Shown here: positions 8,096-16,898 of the stretch, in pieces
Numbering within the stretch: position 1 is the first letter of the stretch
How the letters are laid out: each line of letters starts with the position of its first letter
Position numbers and translations under genes: made by a program
Notes under the pieces: model-generated
Database searches by the model: none
The model's input: only the letters and a program-made list of their open reading frames with translations
What the model was told of the DNA's origin: nothing
Assembly (NCBI GenBank): GCA_021793235.1
Contig: JAJYTD010000014.1
Location: 1 to 64,000, forward strand
Length of the DNA stretch: 64,000 bases
Origin: Actinomycetes bacterium
GTDB taxonomy: Bacteria > Actinomycetota > Actinomycetes > Streptosporangiales > Streptosporangiaceae
Direction: 5' to 3'

Positions 8096-8362
8096 GGCCT
8101 TCTCGGCTGATCACGGACGCGAAGAGCCTCGGCGGGCAGAGCCGCGCGGCCGGCGCGGGAAGGCGGCCGCGTCGGCCAAGAGCGAAAGGTGACTGGTCAC
8201 GGCTGGTCGGTAGGGTGGAAGTGGAACAGATAGATACCGTGGCTCCGCGGAATCCAGGGTCGCGTCAGGGGAATCCCCCATAGCGCCGGTGGCGTTCACA
8301 ACGCATGATGGTAAACGGGGAGGAATCTCCGACCCGGTATCGGCAAGCGCCAAGGAGTGAAC

Positions 8363-8989
8363 GTGGCTGTGCACGAACCGCCGTCTGCTTCGAGCCGAGG
8401 TGCTCATTGGGGATCGGTCCCGGACCGTCGCGGACCGTCGGGGAACACGCACCTTCGGCTGACCCATGCCGACCGCGATGCCGTGACGGAGAAGCTCAAG
8501 GAGGCCTACGCTTCGGGGCAGCTTGACGAGGACGAGTTCGACGAGCGCGTTGATCTGGCGATGAGCGCCAAGTTCCCGGCAGATCTGGAACCGTTGCTCA
8601 GCGACCTCGTCCCGGAGCCGACGGCGGCCTCGGCTCCGCCTGCTGCTCGCGCTCAGGGGCCGGTGGCGGGTAACGAGCGGCTGCTGGCGTTTTTCGGGCA
8701 CGGATCCGGGTACCTCCTCTCCGCCCTCGGTCCCCTGGTGGTGCTGCTTCTCAACGGCAACAGTTCGGCCTTTGTGCGCAGGCACGCCACCGAGGCACTG
8801 AACTACCAGCTCACCGTGATCGTCGGTTCGATCGTGATGCTGGGCTTGGCGTGGCTGGTGATCCCCGCCATACTCTGGGTGTTCATGATCCTGGGGTGGG
8901 TCTTCATGCCGGGAATCGCCGCGCTGGTGTCTCTGCTGGGCGGCGGCTGGAAATACCCCTTCACCTGGCGCCCGGTCAAGAACGAGTAA
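8363..8989 (+). CDS. DUF1707 and DUF4870 membrane protein
   Basis: A protein of 208 aa. Residues 27-80 carry the actinobacterial SHOCT-like DUF1707 motif (LTHADRDAVTEKLKEAYASGQLDEDEFDERV). Residues 110-205 form a DUF4870 domain with three membrane helices (LLSALGPLVVLLL, VIVGSIVMLGLAWLVI, GWVFMPGIAALVSLL) and the motif HATEALNYQ. Function unknown; probably an inner-membrane protein. AAGGA lies seven bases before GTG 8363; GTG 8357 is too close to it. Confidence 0.82.
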   Translation: MAVHEPPSASSRGAHWGSVPDRRGPSGNTHLRLTHADRDAVTEKLKEAYASGQLDEDEFDERVDLAMSAKFPADLEPLLSDLVPEPTAASAPPAARAQGPVAGNERLLAFFGHGSGYLLSALGPLVVLLLNGNSSAFVRRHATEALNYQLTVIVGSIVMLGLAWLVIPAILWVFMILGWVFMPGIAALVSLLGGGWKYPFTWRPVKNE

Positions 8990-9086
8990 GCGGGGGAAGT
9001 CGTGTCCCCGTACAGGCCGGTGGCCCCGCTGCGGACAGCGGGGCCACCGGAGGCTGCTCTGAGCGGCGCTGAGTGCGTTCGCTCGA

Positions 9087-9686
9087 TCACTTCGCCACGT
9101 GGCCGTTGAGGTCCTGAGCGGACTTCTTTCCGCCTACGGCGGCGGCCTCCTTTGCCTGCTCCGCGTCGGCCTTCACTTCTTCGGACGTTCCCTTGACCCT
9201 GTTCCTGGCATCCCGGGCCTTCGCCGCGATCTGCTCGCGGGTCTCGCGTACCTGCTCGCGCGCTTGGTCGAGGTTCTCCTGCCACTCAGCGTCCTGCGCC
9301 GCCCGACGCAGCCTGAGCACGCCGTAAACGGCGGCGGCCCCCAAAGCGGCCGCACCGACGAGGACTACCGCGCGTGGACGCATCCGGCGGCTCCTCCCGA
9401 TAGCGAACAGCCCACGGCGGCCCTTGTGCGGCTCCACCTTCTGAGCGGTGGAAGTGAGGAAGTCGGCCACGCGCGGTGCGACCGTGTCCTCGACGCGCTG
9501 CGCGGCCATTTCCAGGCGGGGAGCGGTCCAGCCGCGGGCCTGGTAAAGGCGCTGGGCAGCGGTCGCCCTGGCCAGATCCGCGTAGGGGCCGAACCGCTCG
9601 CTCTGCTCACGGGCGAGTTCCTGCAGACGGGCCAGTGCCGCTTCGGCCTCGAAGTCGCCCTTGCGGCGCTTCTCCATGACGGGCAC
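9087..9686 (-). CDS. single-pass membrane protein with long charged helices
   Basis: A 199-residue protein. An N-terminal amphipathic stretch (LQELAREQSERFGPYADLA...) is followed by one membrane helix (AVVLVGAAALGAAAVYGVLRL, about residues 108-128). A C-terminal segment rich in Ala, Lys and Glu (QVRETREQIAAKARDARNRV) probably forms a coiled coil. AGGAGGT stands four bases before GTG 9686. Similar genes lie next to ppiA in relatives, but no function is known to me. Divergent from ppiA. Confidence 0.75.
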   Translation of the reverse strand: MPVMEKRRKGDFEAEAALARLQELAREQSERFGPYADLARATAAQRLYQARGWTAPRLEMAAQRVEDTVAPRVADFLTSTAQKVEPHKGRRGLFAIGRSRRMRPRAVVLVGAAALGAAAVYGVLRLRRAAQDAEWQENLDQAREQVRETREQIAAKARDARNRVKGTSEEVKADAEQAKEAAAVGGKKSAQDLNGHVAK

Positions 9687-9945
9687 AGTGACCTCCTTTG
9701 CTCTCGACTCTCGAATGGGACTGCCCGAGCACGTTCTTCCTATGCGCAAGGGGCAGGTCGCACGTCTCACACCTTCCGTTATCCGTGCGTTATCTCAACA
9801 TACGTTCTTTGCGTCCACTCCGAGACGGGCCGACACACGATGTCGGTGTCATCCGTATCAGGCCGGATTGGTGCGACGCCGCAGTCGGCGGGAACGAGGA
9901 GGGGTAACGTGGGGCCGTAAGCAACCGCAATGGAAAGGCACCCAG

Positions 9946-10473
9946 GTGTCCGACGTCAACGGTCAGCCTCGCGCGCGGCTGAACACCTCCATGGGAACGA
10001 TCGTCGTGAAGCTCTTCTCCGAGCAGGCGCCGGAGACGGTCGCCAATTTCACCGGCCTCGCCCAGGGCACGAAGCAGTGGATGGACCCCACCACGGGGCA
10101 GCCGAGCAACGGCAGGCTCTACGACGGAACGATTTTCCACCGGATCATCGCCGATTTCATGATCCAGGGCGGCGACCCGTTGGGCAACGGCCGGGGCGGC
10201 CCCGGCTACAAGTTCAAGGACGAGTTTCATGACTCGCTCACGTTCGACCGCCCCTACCTGCTGGCTATGGCCAACGCAGGGCCCAACAGCAACGGTTCGC
10301 AGTTCTTCATCACTGTGGGAACGCCCGATTGGCTCAACCGGAGGCACACGATCTTCGGTGAGGTAGTCGAGGGCACTGATGTCGTCGACGCGATCTCCAA
10401 GGTCCGTACCGATCCGCAAGACCGGCCGTTGGAGGACGTCACCATCAACTCCGTGGAAATCGAGCAGGCCTAG
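9946..10473 (+). CDS. ppiA: peptidyl-prolyl cis-trans isomerase, cyclophilin type
   Basis: A 175-residue cytoplasmic cyclophilin. The landmarks FHRIIADFMIQGGDP (catalytic Arg of the FHR motif), NSNGSQFFI, the WLN motif and HTIFGEVVEG are all present. It speeds proline isomerisation during protein folding. GTG 9946 has GGAAAGG seven bases upstream. The rhomboid gene follows six bases later, so the two are probably one transcript, as is usual near the actinobacterial origin. Confidence 0.95.
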   Translation: MSDVNGQPRARLNTSMGTIVVKLFSEQAPETVANFTGLAQGTKQWMDPTTGQPSNGRLYDGTIFHRIIADFMIQGGDPLGNGRGGPGYKFKDEFHDSLTFDRPYLLAMANAGPNSNGSQFFITVGTPDWLNRRHTIFGEVVEGTDVVDAISKVRTDPQDRPLEDVTINSVEIEQA

Positions 10474-10479
10474 GCGCCC

Positions 10480-11367
10480 ATGAGCTCCTCCGCTTCCTCC
10501 GATCCCGGGGCGCAGGCGGTTCCCACCTGCTTTCGGCATCCGGACCGTGAGACCTACGTTCGCTGCACCAGGTGTGACCGCCCCATTTGCCCTGAGTGCA
10601 TGCGTGAGGCTCCGGTAGGGCACCAGTGCGTCCAGTGCGTCGCCGAGGGGCAGAAAAGCGTCCCGCGCACGCGCACCGTTTTCGGTGGAGCGGTGGCGCA
10701 GCGCCCTTATGTGACACTGGCGCTGCTCGGCCTCATAGTGGTGGGTTTCCTGGCCCAGGCCGTGGTGCCGCAGTTGACATGGCTGCTGGGCATGTGGGGC
10801 GGGATGGTCCAGGGCCAGGTGGTCGGCGGGGTAATGGCCGGGCAGTGGTACCGGCTGATCACCGCGGCCTTCCTGCACGGCGGGATAGTGCACCTGCTGT
10901 TCAACGGGTTCGCGCTGTTCATCATCGGTCGGCAGTTGGAGGACTGGCTCGGCGCGGGCCGCTATCTGGCCTTGTGGGTGCTCAGTGCGCTCGGAGGGTC
11001 GGTCCTCAGCCTGCTGGTGCAGCCGGAGCAGCTCTCCGTGGGCGCTTCGGGGGCGATCTTCGGCCTGTTCGGCGCGATTTTCGTGATCGGACGGCGGCTC
11101 GGTAAGGACACCCGGTTCGTGGTCGGGCTGCTGGTGATCAACCTGCTGTTGACCTTCACGGTTCCACAGATCTCATGGACCGGGCACGTTGGAGGGCTGG
11201 TCACGGGTTTGGCTTTGGCCGCGGCCTACGCTTACCTGCCGCGGTCGGCCCCGGCCGGTCCCGCAGGGCAGCAGGCCCGTACACGCCTGCACATCGCCGC
11301 GACGGTGGTCTGTGTCCTGGTACTGGGGCTGCTGGCTGCAGCGGGCGTGCTCTATTGGCAAAGGTGA
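10480..11367 (+). CDS. rhomboid intramembrane serine protease with N-terminal zinc finger
   Basis: A protein of 295 aa. Residues 17-55 carry a B-box-like zinc motif (CFRHPDRETYVRCTRCDRPICPECM...). The rhomboid core follows with six or seven helices, the HGGIVHLLFNG motif, the catalytic Ser190 in GASGAIFG and the catalytic His236 in TGHVGG. It should cut membrane-spanning substrates in the inner membrane; the substrate is unknown. Immediately follows ppiA. Confidence 0.95.
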   Translation: MSSSASSDPGAQAVPTCFRHPDRETYVRCTRCDRPICPECMREAPVGHQCVQCVAEGQKSVPRTRTVFGGAVAQRPYVTLALLGLIVVGFLAQAVVPQLTWLLGMWGGMVQGQVVGGVMAGQWYRLITAAFLHGGIVHLLFNGFALFIIGRQLEDWLGAGRYLALWVLSALGGSVLSLLVQPEQLSVGASGAIFGLFGAIFVIGRRLGKDTRFVVGLLVINLLLTFTVPQISWTGHVGGLVTGLALAAAYAYLPRSAPAGPAGQQARTRLHIAATVVCVLVLGLLAAAGVLYWQR

Positions 11368-11385
11368 GGAGTGGGTCGGTGAACA

Positions 11386-11426
11386 CCGCGGCGGGCCGGA
11401 GATCACGAATTTCCGGCCCGCCGCGG
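11386..11426 (+). terminator. terminator after the rhomboid gene
   Basis: CCGCGGCGGGCCGGA pairs perfectly over 15 bases with TCCGGCCCGCCGCGG across a loop of about 10 bases. No clear T run follows. Confidence 0.7.
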
Positions 11427-11485
11427 TCTTCATGCTTTCCGGAGCCGATCCGTGCCGGGCACGCCGAAGACAGCTAACCACAGGC

Positions 11486-11506
11486 TGTGGATAACTCTGT
11501 GGAAAA
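11486..11506. other. pair of DnaA boxes
   Basis: TGTGGATAA (11486-11494) is the exact complement of the consensus DnaA box. TGTGGAAAA (11498-11506) differs at one base and has the same direction. They lie between the convergent rhomboid and crgA genes. Confidence 0.5.
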
Positions 11507-11563
11507 GAGTGCGACTGACTGTGGAGAGAGGCCCAACACTCTTACTGGGCAGCGGAAACGCGC

Positions 11564-11818
11564 TCAATGCCAGCGTGTGGACAAGATGACGCAGATAATG
11601 ATGCCGCCGAACCCGATGGCCAGATTCCAGTTCCCGAGGTCCTGCATGTAGGGGACCTGAGCGCCGGCGATGTAGTACACCGCGATCCACAAGATGCCGA
11701 GAATTCCGAAGGCGAGCATCGTCGGAACCAGCCACCGCGGGCTGACTTTCGGCTTCGCCGCTGAAGGAGGAGGCGTGTAGACGGCCTTCTTCTTGCGATC
11801 GTTGCGGGACTTGGGCAC
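11564..11818 (-). CDS. crgA: cell division protein CrgA
   Basis: An 84-residue protein with two membrane helices (LVPTMLAFGILGILWIAVYYIA and LAIGFGGIIICVILSTRW) and the PKSRNDRKKK N-terminus of the CrgA family. CrgA helps place FtsZ and the septal wall machinery and interacts with penicillin-binding proteins. It lies just downstream of pknB at the end of the wall cluster, as in other actinobacteria. Confidence 0.95.
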   Translation of the reverse strand: MPKSRNDRKKKAVYTPPPSAAKPKVSPRWLVPTMLAFGILGILWIAVYYIAGAQVPYMQDLGNWNLAIGFGGIIICVILSTRWH

Positions 11819-12020
11819 GGTCGCTGCTCCAAAACGAATCGGCCGGAACTTAGGATCGCGCTGACAGTGCTGCCGGCGGCGTCCGGGAACGCCTCACTGG
11901 TCCGGTGCCTTTTCGCGCGACCCTCTCAAACGTGATGTCTATCCAGTCTAGCCTTCCATCCCGGGTAGGCGGGACGGGCCGCCCTCGCGAAGGCCCGATG
12001 CAGCAACCGCTGAACAGCAG

Positions 12021-12072
12021 AAAGGGCCGTGCGCGGCCCGTGGAATCCACCTCCGCCGCGCACGGCCCTTTC
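12021..12072 (-). terminator. terminator after pknB
   Basis: GGGCCGTGCGCGGC and GCCGCGCACGGCCC form a 14-base perfect stem. Flanking AAA and TTT extend it. It ends about 10 bases before the pknB stop on the minus strand. Confidence 0.8.
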
Positions 12073-12081
12073 CCGGCTCAT

Positions 12082-13899
12082 CTATCCCTGTGGCCAGTTT
12101 CGATTCCGGTTATCGGACGCATTGCTGTCATCACCCACCGGAGGCCACGGCTGATCGGTCGGCCACCAGTCCGGTGGCTCGCCCCCGGGGTCACCCGTTT
12201 CGCCATCGTCGTTGTCGTCATCGTCTGTGGGACGTTCCTCCGGCTCCTCGGGAGCCTTGGCGATCCATACGTTCACCGTGCTGTTGGGATCGACCTCAGT
12301 GTTGGGGCCCGGGTCCTGGCGGGTGACCCGACCGGCCTCGGCGTCGCTCTCCTCCTCCTGGAAGTTCGCGCTGAGCCCTCGATCGCTGAGCGCGGACTCG
12401 GCCTCGCCCTGGGTCATCCCCGACAGATCGGGAACCTGCACCTGTTCCGGTCCGGTGGACACCCACAGGTTCACCTTGCTTCCGGGGTCGGCCATGCTGC
12501 CGCCTTCGGGGTCGGTGCGGGTCACCTGTCCCTCGGGGACGGAATCGGAGGCTTCCTCCTTCGTGTTCCCGATCTCGAAATCGGCGTCCTGCAGCTGCTG
12601 TACAGCCTCATCCTGGGCTTCCCCGACGACATCGGGGACTTCGGTCGAGCCGGGGCCCGTGGAGATGAGGAGCAGGATCTCAGAGTCCTCTCTGCGATTC
12701 TGCCCGGCCGCCGGATCCGTCCCGATCGCGTCCCCTTCCGCTACCTCGTCGTCGTTCTTCTCCTCGACCTTGACATCGGTGAATCCGGCGTCTGCCAGTA
12801 TCTCCTCGGCATCTGCCTGTGATTCGTTCGCGACGTCGGGGATCTTGATCGGCTCCGACGCCGGCTGCAGGAATATCCACAGGAGGAGCCCCAAGGCGGC
12901 GACGACGGCCAGGGCCAGCATGGTCCACAGCACGGTCTTCTTGCGGCGGTCCCGGGAGTCGTCGTAATCGTCATAGTCGTCGTAGCCGTCCTGGTGCTCC
13001 TGCACCGGCGGCAGCGCGGTGGTGGCACCGGCCGCGGCCATGGAGCCGGCCTCGGTCGGCATACCCTGCAGCCCACGCTGGATATCCTGGCGCATCTCTT
13101 CGGCGCTCTGGTACCGCTGGTCGCGGTCCTTGGTCATGGCGCGCAGCACGATGTCCTCGATCCACTGCGGGATCTCCGGGTCGACCTGCGAGGGCGGAAC
13201 CGGCTCCTCGCGCACGTGCTGGTAGGCGATGGAGACCGGGGAGTCGCCGACGAACGGGGGACGGCCGGTGAGCAGTTCATACAGGACGCAGCCGGTCGAG
13301 TAGATGTCGCTGCGGGCGTCTACCCGCTCCCCTCGGGCCTGCTCCGGGGAGAGGTACTGGGCTGTTCCGATGACCTGCGACGTCTGGGTCATCGTGGCCT
13401 GGTTGTCGTTCATCGCCCGTGCGATGCCGAAGTCCATGACCTTGACCTCGGCCTGGCGGGTCAGCATCACGTTGGCCGGCTTGATGTCGCGGTGAACGAT
13501 GCCGTTGCGGTGGCTGTATTCCAGCGCGCGCAGAATGCCGTCTGTGATCTCCGCACACCGGTCGGGGAGCAGTCGGCGGCCGTCGTCGAGCAGCTCCTTG
13601 AACGTCCGCCCATCGACGTATTCCATGATGATGAAAGGAATCGAGACACCGTCGACCATGTCCTCGCCGGTGTCATAGACGGCGATGATCGAGGGGTGAT
13701 TCAGCGACGCGGCGGACTGTGCCTCGCGTCGGAACCTGGCTTGGAAGGTATGGTCGCGAGCCAGGTCATGGCGGAGCGTCTTGACGGCCACCATCCGGTC
13801 CAGGCGGAGATCACGGGCGCGATAGACCTCGGCCATGCCACCGCGTCCGATGACGCCGTCGAGCTCGTAGCGACCGCCGAGTAGGCGTGGCTGAGACAT
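12082..13899 (-). CDS. pknB: Ser/Thr protein kinase PknB with PASTA domains
   Basis: A 605-residue membrane kinase. The kinase domain (10-270) has Lys40 in VAVKTL, the HRDIKPAN loop with Asp138, DFG at 156-158 and an activation loop with Thr169, Thr171 and Thr173. An Asp/Tyr-rich linker (DDYDDYDD) precedes one membrane helix at about 320-345. Outside are three PASTA repeats (starting IKIPDVANES, TEVPDVVGEA, VQVPDLSGMT) and an acidic tail. PASTA domains sense muropeptides; mycobacterial PknB has four. Last gene of the wall cluster, 72 bases after pknA. Confidence 0.96.
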   Translation of the reverse strand: MSQPRLLGGRYELDGVIGRGGMAEVYRARDLRLDRMVAVKTLRHDLARDHTFQARFRREAQSAASLNHPSIIAVYDTGEDMVDGVSIPFIIMEYVDGRTFKELLDDGRRLLPDRCAEITDGILRALEYSHRNGIVHRDIKPANVMLTRQAEVKVMDFGIARAMNDNQATMTQTSQVIGTAQYLSPEQARGERVDARSDIYSTGCVLYELLTGRPPFVGDSPVSIAYQHVREEPVPPSQVDPEIPQWIEDIVLRAMTKDRDQRYQSAEEMRQDIQRGLQGMPTEAGSMAAAGATTALPPVQEHQDGYDDYDDYDDSRDRRKKTVLWTMLALAVVAALGLLLWIFLQPASEPIKIPDVANESQADAEEILADAGFTDVKVEEKNDDEVAEGDAIGTDPAAGQNRREDSEILLLISTGPGSTEVPDVVGEAQDEAVQQLQDADFEIGNTKEEASDSVPEGQVTRTDPEGGSMADPGSKVNLWVSTGPEQVQVPDLSGMTQGEAESALSDRGLSANFQEEESDAEAGRVTRQDPGPNTEVDPNSTVNVWIAKAPEEPEERPTDDDDNDDGETGDPGGEPPDWWPTDQPWPPVGDDSNASDNRNRNWPQG

Positions 13900-13971
13900 G
13901 TCGTGAACTGTTCCTCGAATCTCCGCCGTTGTGCGGGGACTGGCGGGTGTTGGGTGCGTACTTCCTTGCGG

Positions 13972-15462
13972 CTAGGAGTCCCCCGATTCACCCTCGCCTG
14001 GATTGCTTCCGTTGCCTGAGTCCCCGTTGCCTTCACCGGATCCGGAATCACCATCGCCGGGATCCGGCTGGCCTCCGCTGTCCCCCGGGTCCGTGTTGTC
14101 CACGGGCGGATCCTCCCCAGGAGTGCCAGTGGGTTCCTCAGGAGGTTCCGAGTACGTCGGCGTATTCGTCTCCACCGGCTGATCCGGGATTTCAGTGTTG
14201 TCGTATCCGGTATCGGGGTTCTCGATCGGCGTTTCCTCGTCTTCGCTGGGGGAAGGTGGGGCAGAGCTGCTCGGTGAGGGGTCGGGTTGCCTGTTTCCAG
14301 CCGGAGCACCCTCTGACTCGGAACCGCCCCACAGCCGACCGGCCATCACCACCCCCGCTACCAGGACGATCGCGGCGGCGACCGCGGCCAGTACGACGGG
14401 CAGGCTCGGCCGTCGCGCTTGCGATGGTTCTCCGGAAACCTTACCGAAGTGGTCTCCGTCATCTGGATATTGGGTGTCCGCTCCGGTGGCCGGTCCGGGG
14501 CCGGTTGCACCGAGCGCCGTGGGTGACGTGGCCGCGCCTGCACCGACCACCATGGTCTGGTCCAGGTCGGGAAGGTCCATCGCGGTTGTCGCCCCACCCA
14601 GATCAGGGCCGATACCGCCGCGTAGCTGCTGTGCTAGTTGGGCCACCTCACCGGCGGAGCTGGGGCGGTCTTCGGGGGACTTCTCCAGCAGTCTTTCGAC
14701 GAATGCGGTGACCTGCGGCGGAATGGTGTCGGGCAGCGGCGGTGGTGTTTCCCGGGTGTGCGCGAGGGCGAGGGCCAATGGGGTGTCCGCGGTGAACGGC
14801 GGATGTCCGGCCAGACACTCGTAGGCCACCACACCGAGTGCGTAGAGGTCGGAGGCGAAGGTGGCCGAACGGCCCGAGGCCTGCTCCGGGGAGATGTACT
14901 GCGCGGTGCCCATGACCATGCCGGTCTGAGTGAGGGTCACCGACTCGTTGCCGCGGGCGATGCCGAAGTCGGTCAGCTTGACTGTGCCGTCCTCGGTGAC
15001 CAGCAGGTTGCCCGGTTTGATGTCGCGGTGGACGACACCGCGCGCATGGGCGGCGGCCAGCGCCGCGGCGGCCTGTCCGGTGATGTCCAGGGTGGCGTTG
15101 GGCTCCAGGCCTTCATTGCGCCTGAGGATGGAGGACAGCGGCTCGCCGGAAACGAGCTCCATGATCAGAAACGCGCGGTCATCCTGCTCGCCGTAGTCGT
15201 AGACCTGCGCGATTCCGGGGTGGGAGAGTCCGGCGGTGATGCGTCCTTCGGTGCGGAACCGCTCGCGGGAGGTGGGCTCGGCCATCTGCGCAGGGTGCAG
15301 CAGTTTCACCGCCACCTCGCGGTTGAGCAGGGTGTCGTCCGCACGCCAAACCGTGCCCATGCCGCCCGACCCGATCTGCTCTTCGAGGCGGTACCGGCCG
15401 CTGAGCACAAGACCCGTGAGCTCGTCGCCGGGGCTGGGGTTGTCCGCGTCGTTCTCGCTCAC
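13972..15462 (-). CDS. pknA: Ser/Thr protein kinase PknA
   Basis: A 496-residue membrane kinase. The domain has the GSGGMGTVW loop, Lys53 in EVAVKLL, HRDIKPGN and DFG. A membrane helix (LPVVLAAVAAAIVLVAGVVM) is followed by an extracellular tail of about 125 residues, rich in Pro, Gly, Ser, Asp and Glu and without PASTA domains. PknA controls growth and septation and phosphorylates wall enzymes. Its ATG overlaps the pbpA stop by four bases (ATGA), showing coupled translation. Confidence 0.95.
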   Translation of the reverse strand: MSENDADNPSPGDELTGLVLSGRYRLEEQIGSGGMGTVWRADDTLLNREVAVKLLHPAQMAEPTSRERFRTEGRITAGLSHPGIAQVYDYGEQDDRAFLIMELVSGEPLSSILRRNEGLEPNATLDITGQAAAALAAAHARGVVHRDIKPGNLLVTEDGTVKLTDFGIARGNESVTLTQTGMVMGTAQYISPEQASGRSATFASDLYALGVVAYECLAGHPPFTADTPLALALAHTRETPPPLPDTIPPQVTAFVERLLEKSPEDRPSSAGEVAQLAQQLRGGIGPDLGGATTAMDLPDLDQTMVVGAGAATSPTALGATGPGPATGADTQYPDDGDHFGKVSGEPSQARRPSLPVVLAAVAAAIVLVAGVVMAGRLWGGSESEGAPAGNRQPDPSPSSSAPPSPSEDEETPIENPDTGYDNTEIPDQPVETNTPTYSEPPEEPTGTPGEDPPVDNTDPGDSGGQPDPGDGDSGSGEGNGDSGNGSNPGEGESGDS

Positions 15463-16898
15463 TCGTTGATCACAGCTTCCATGATCCTCTTCGCGATCGG
15501 AGCAGCCAGCGTGCCGCCGCTGCCGCCGCCGTGCTCAACGACGACTGCGACAGCGACCTGGGGGTCGTCAGCGGGCGCGAAGGAAATGAACCAGTTGTGA
15601 GTAGGACCGCTACTGGTCTCGGCTGTACCGGTCTTGCCTGCCACCTGCATACCATCGATCGCACCCCCGAGGCCCGATCCTTCCGCGCCTTCGGTCACCA
15701 GAATCATCATCTGGGTCAGGTCCTCGGCGGTTTTGGCGCTTACGGCGGTGGAGAAGACTTCGGGACTGGCCGACTTGATCTCGGAGAGGTCGGAGTCTTT
15801 CACCGACTCCACAAGGTAGGGCTTCATGACGTCGCCGTCATTGGCCACCCCTGCGGCGACCATGGCCATTTGCAGCGGTGTCGCCTCTACATTGCCCTGC
15901 CCGATACCGGAGCGGCCGAGGATGTTGTTGTCGGATTCCGACGGGTACAGGCTCTCGGTGACCGGCAGCGGGATGTCGAAGGACCCCTGGTTGAATCCGT
16001 AGGCGTCCGCCTGCTCGGTCATCTTCTCAGCACCGAGATCGATCGCCCAGTTCGCCATCGAGGTGTTGCAGGAAATCTCGATCGAGTGCGCCAGAGTGTC
16101 GGGAGACCCGCCGTTGCACGGCTGGCGGGACGCGTTGAACATGGGCGCGCCCAGGTCGAGGGAGGCCGGCGCCTCCTGGGTCGATTCAGGAGTGTGGCCG
16201 TCCTCCAAAGCCGCCGATGCGGTCACGATCTTGAAGGTCGACCCCGGAGGGTAGCGCTCGTTCAACCCGCGGTTGAGTAGCGGCTGCTGCTCGCTCCCCT
16301 CAAGAGAGGTCCAGTTCTCGGCGGCCTCGGACGTCTCGGTGACGCTGGCGACGTCATTAGGGTCGTAGGTCGGGTTGGAGTAGGAGGCCAGAACCGCCCC
16401 GGTGGAGGGGTCGAGGGCGACCGCTGCTCCGTTCTGACCGAGTTCGTTGAACCCGTCCATCGCGGCCTGCTGCGCTTCGGCGTTGACGGTGAGTTCGACG
16501 TTCGCGCCCTTTTTCTCCTTGCCCGTGATGGTGTCGAGGAAGTTGCTCACGGCGAGCCGGTCGTCGGAGCCGTCGAGGAGGGAGTTCTCCGCCTTCTCGA
16601 TCCCGGTCGCACTGCCTGCGCGAAAAGCGCCCGTCACAGGGGCGTAGAGCTGACCGTTCTCGTATTCGCGCTGGTACTGGTCGCTGTCTCCGCCGACGGG
16701 TTCGGAGAAGGCGATCTCCTCGCTGCCGACGAGGATGGCGCCGCGGGCTTGGGTCAGGCTCTCCACGAACTGGCGGCTGTTGAACTCGTGCTCGCGCAGC
16801 GCATCGGCCTGGAACCCCTGGATCCAGGTGATGTTGAGCAGCAGCACGCCGAACAGCGCCATGGAGAACACCGCGAGGCGGCGGATCGGTTTGTTCAT
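15459..16898 (-). CDS. pbpA: penicillin-binding protein 2 (PbpA), transpeptidase
   Basis: A 479-residue class B penicillin-binding protein. It has an N-terminal membrane anchor (LAVFSMALFGVLLLNITWIQGF). The active-site serine is in STFK (Ser220), the SxN motif lies in EISCNTS, and KTGT begins at Lys422. It cross-links peptidoglycan together with RodA. The start overlaps rodA's stop by four bases. Confidence 0.95.
   Translation of the reverse strand: MNKPIRRLAVFSMALFGVLLLNITWIQGFQADALREHEFNSRQFVESLTQARGAILVGSEEIAFSEPVGGDSDQYQREYENGQLYAPVTGAFRAGSATGIEKAENSLLDGSDDRLAVSNFLDTITGKEKKGANVELTVNAEAQQAAMDGFNELGQNGAAVALDPSTGAVLASYSNPTYDPNDVASVTETSEAAENWTSLEGSEQQPLLNRGLNERYPPGSTFKIVTASAALEDGHTPESTQEAPASLDLGAPMFNASRQPCNGGSPDTLAHSIEISCNTSMANWAIDLGAEKMTEQADAYGFNQGSFDIPLPVTESLYPSESDNNILGRSGIGQGNVEATPLQMAMVAAGVANDGDVMKPYLVESVKDSDLSEIKSASPEVFSTAVSAKTAEDLTQMMILVTEGAEGSGLGGAIDGMQVAGKTGTAETSSGPTHNWFISFAPADDPQVAVAVVVEHGGGSGGTLAAPIAKRIMEAVINE

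Noticed and set aside
11905-12822. Long plus-strand frame opposite pknB
   Set aside because: It is the shadow of the high-GC kinase gene; the protein has no known domain, while the minus strand encodes complete kinase and PASTA motifs.
12994-13884. Long plus-strand frame opposite the PknB kinase domain
   Set aside because: Antisense shadow caused by codon bias; no motif or start signal.
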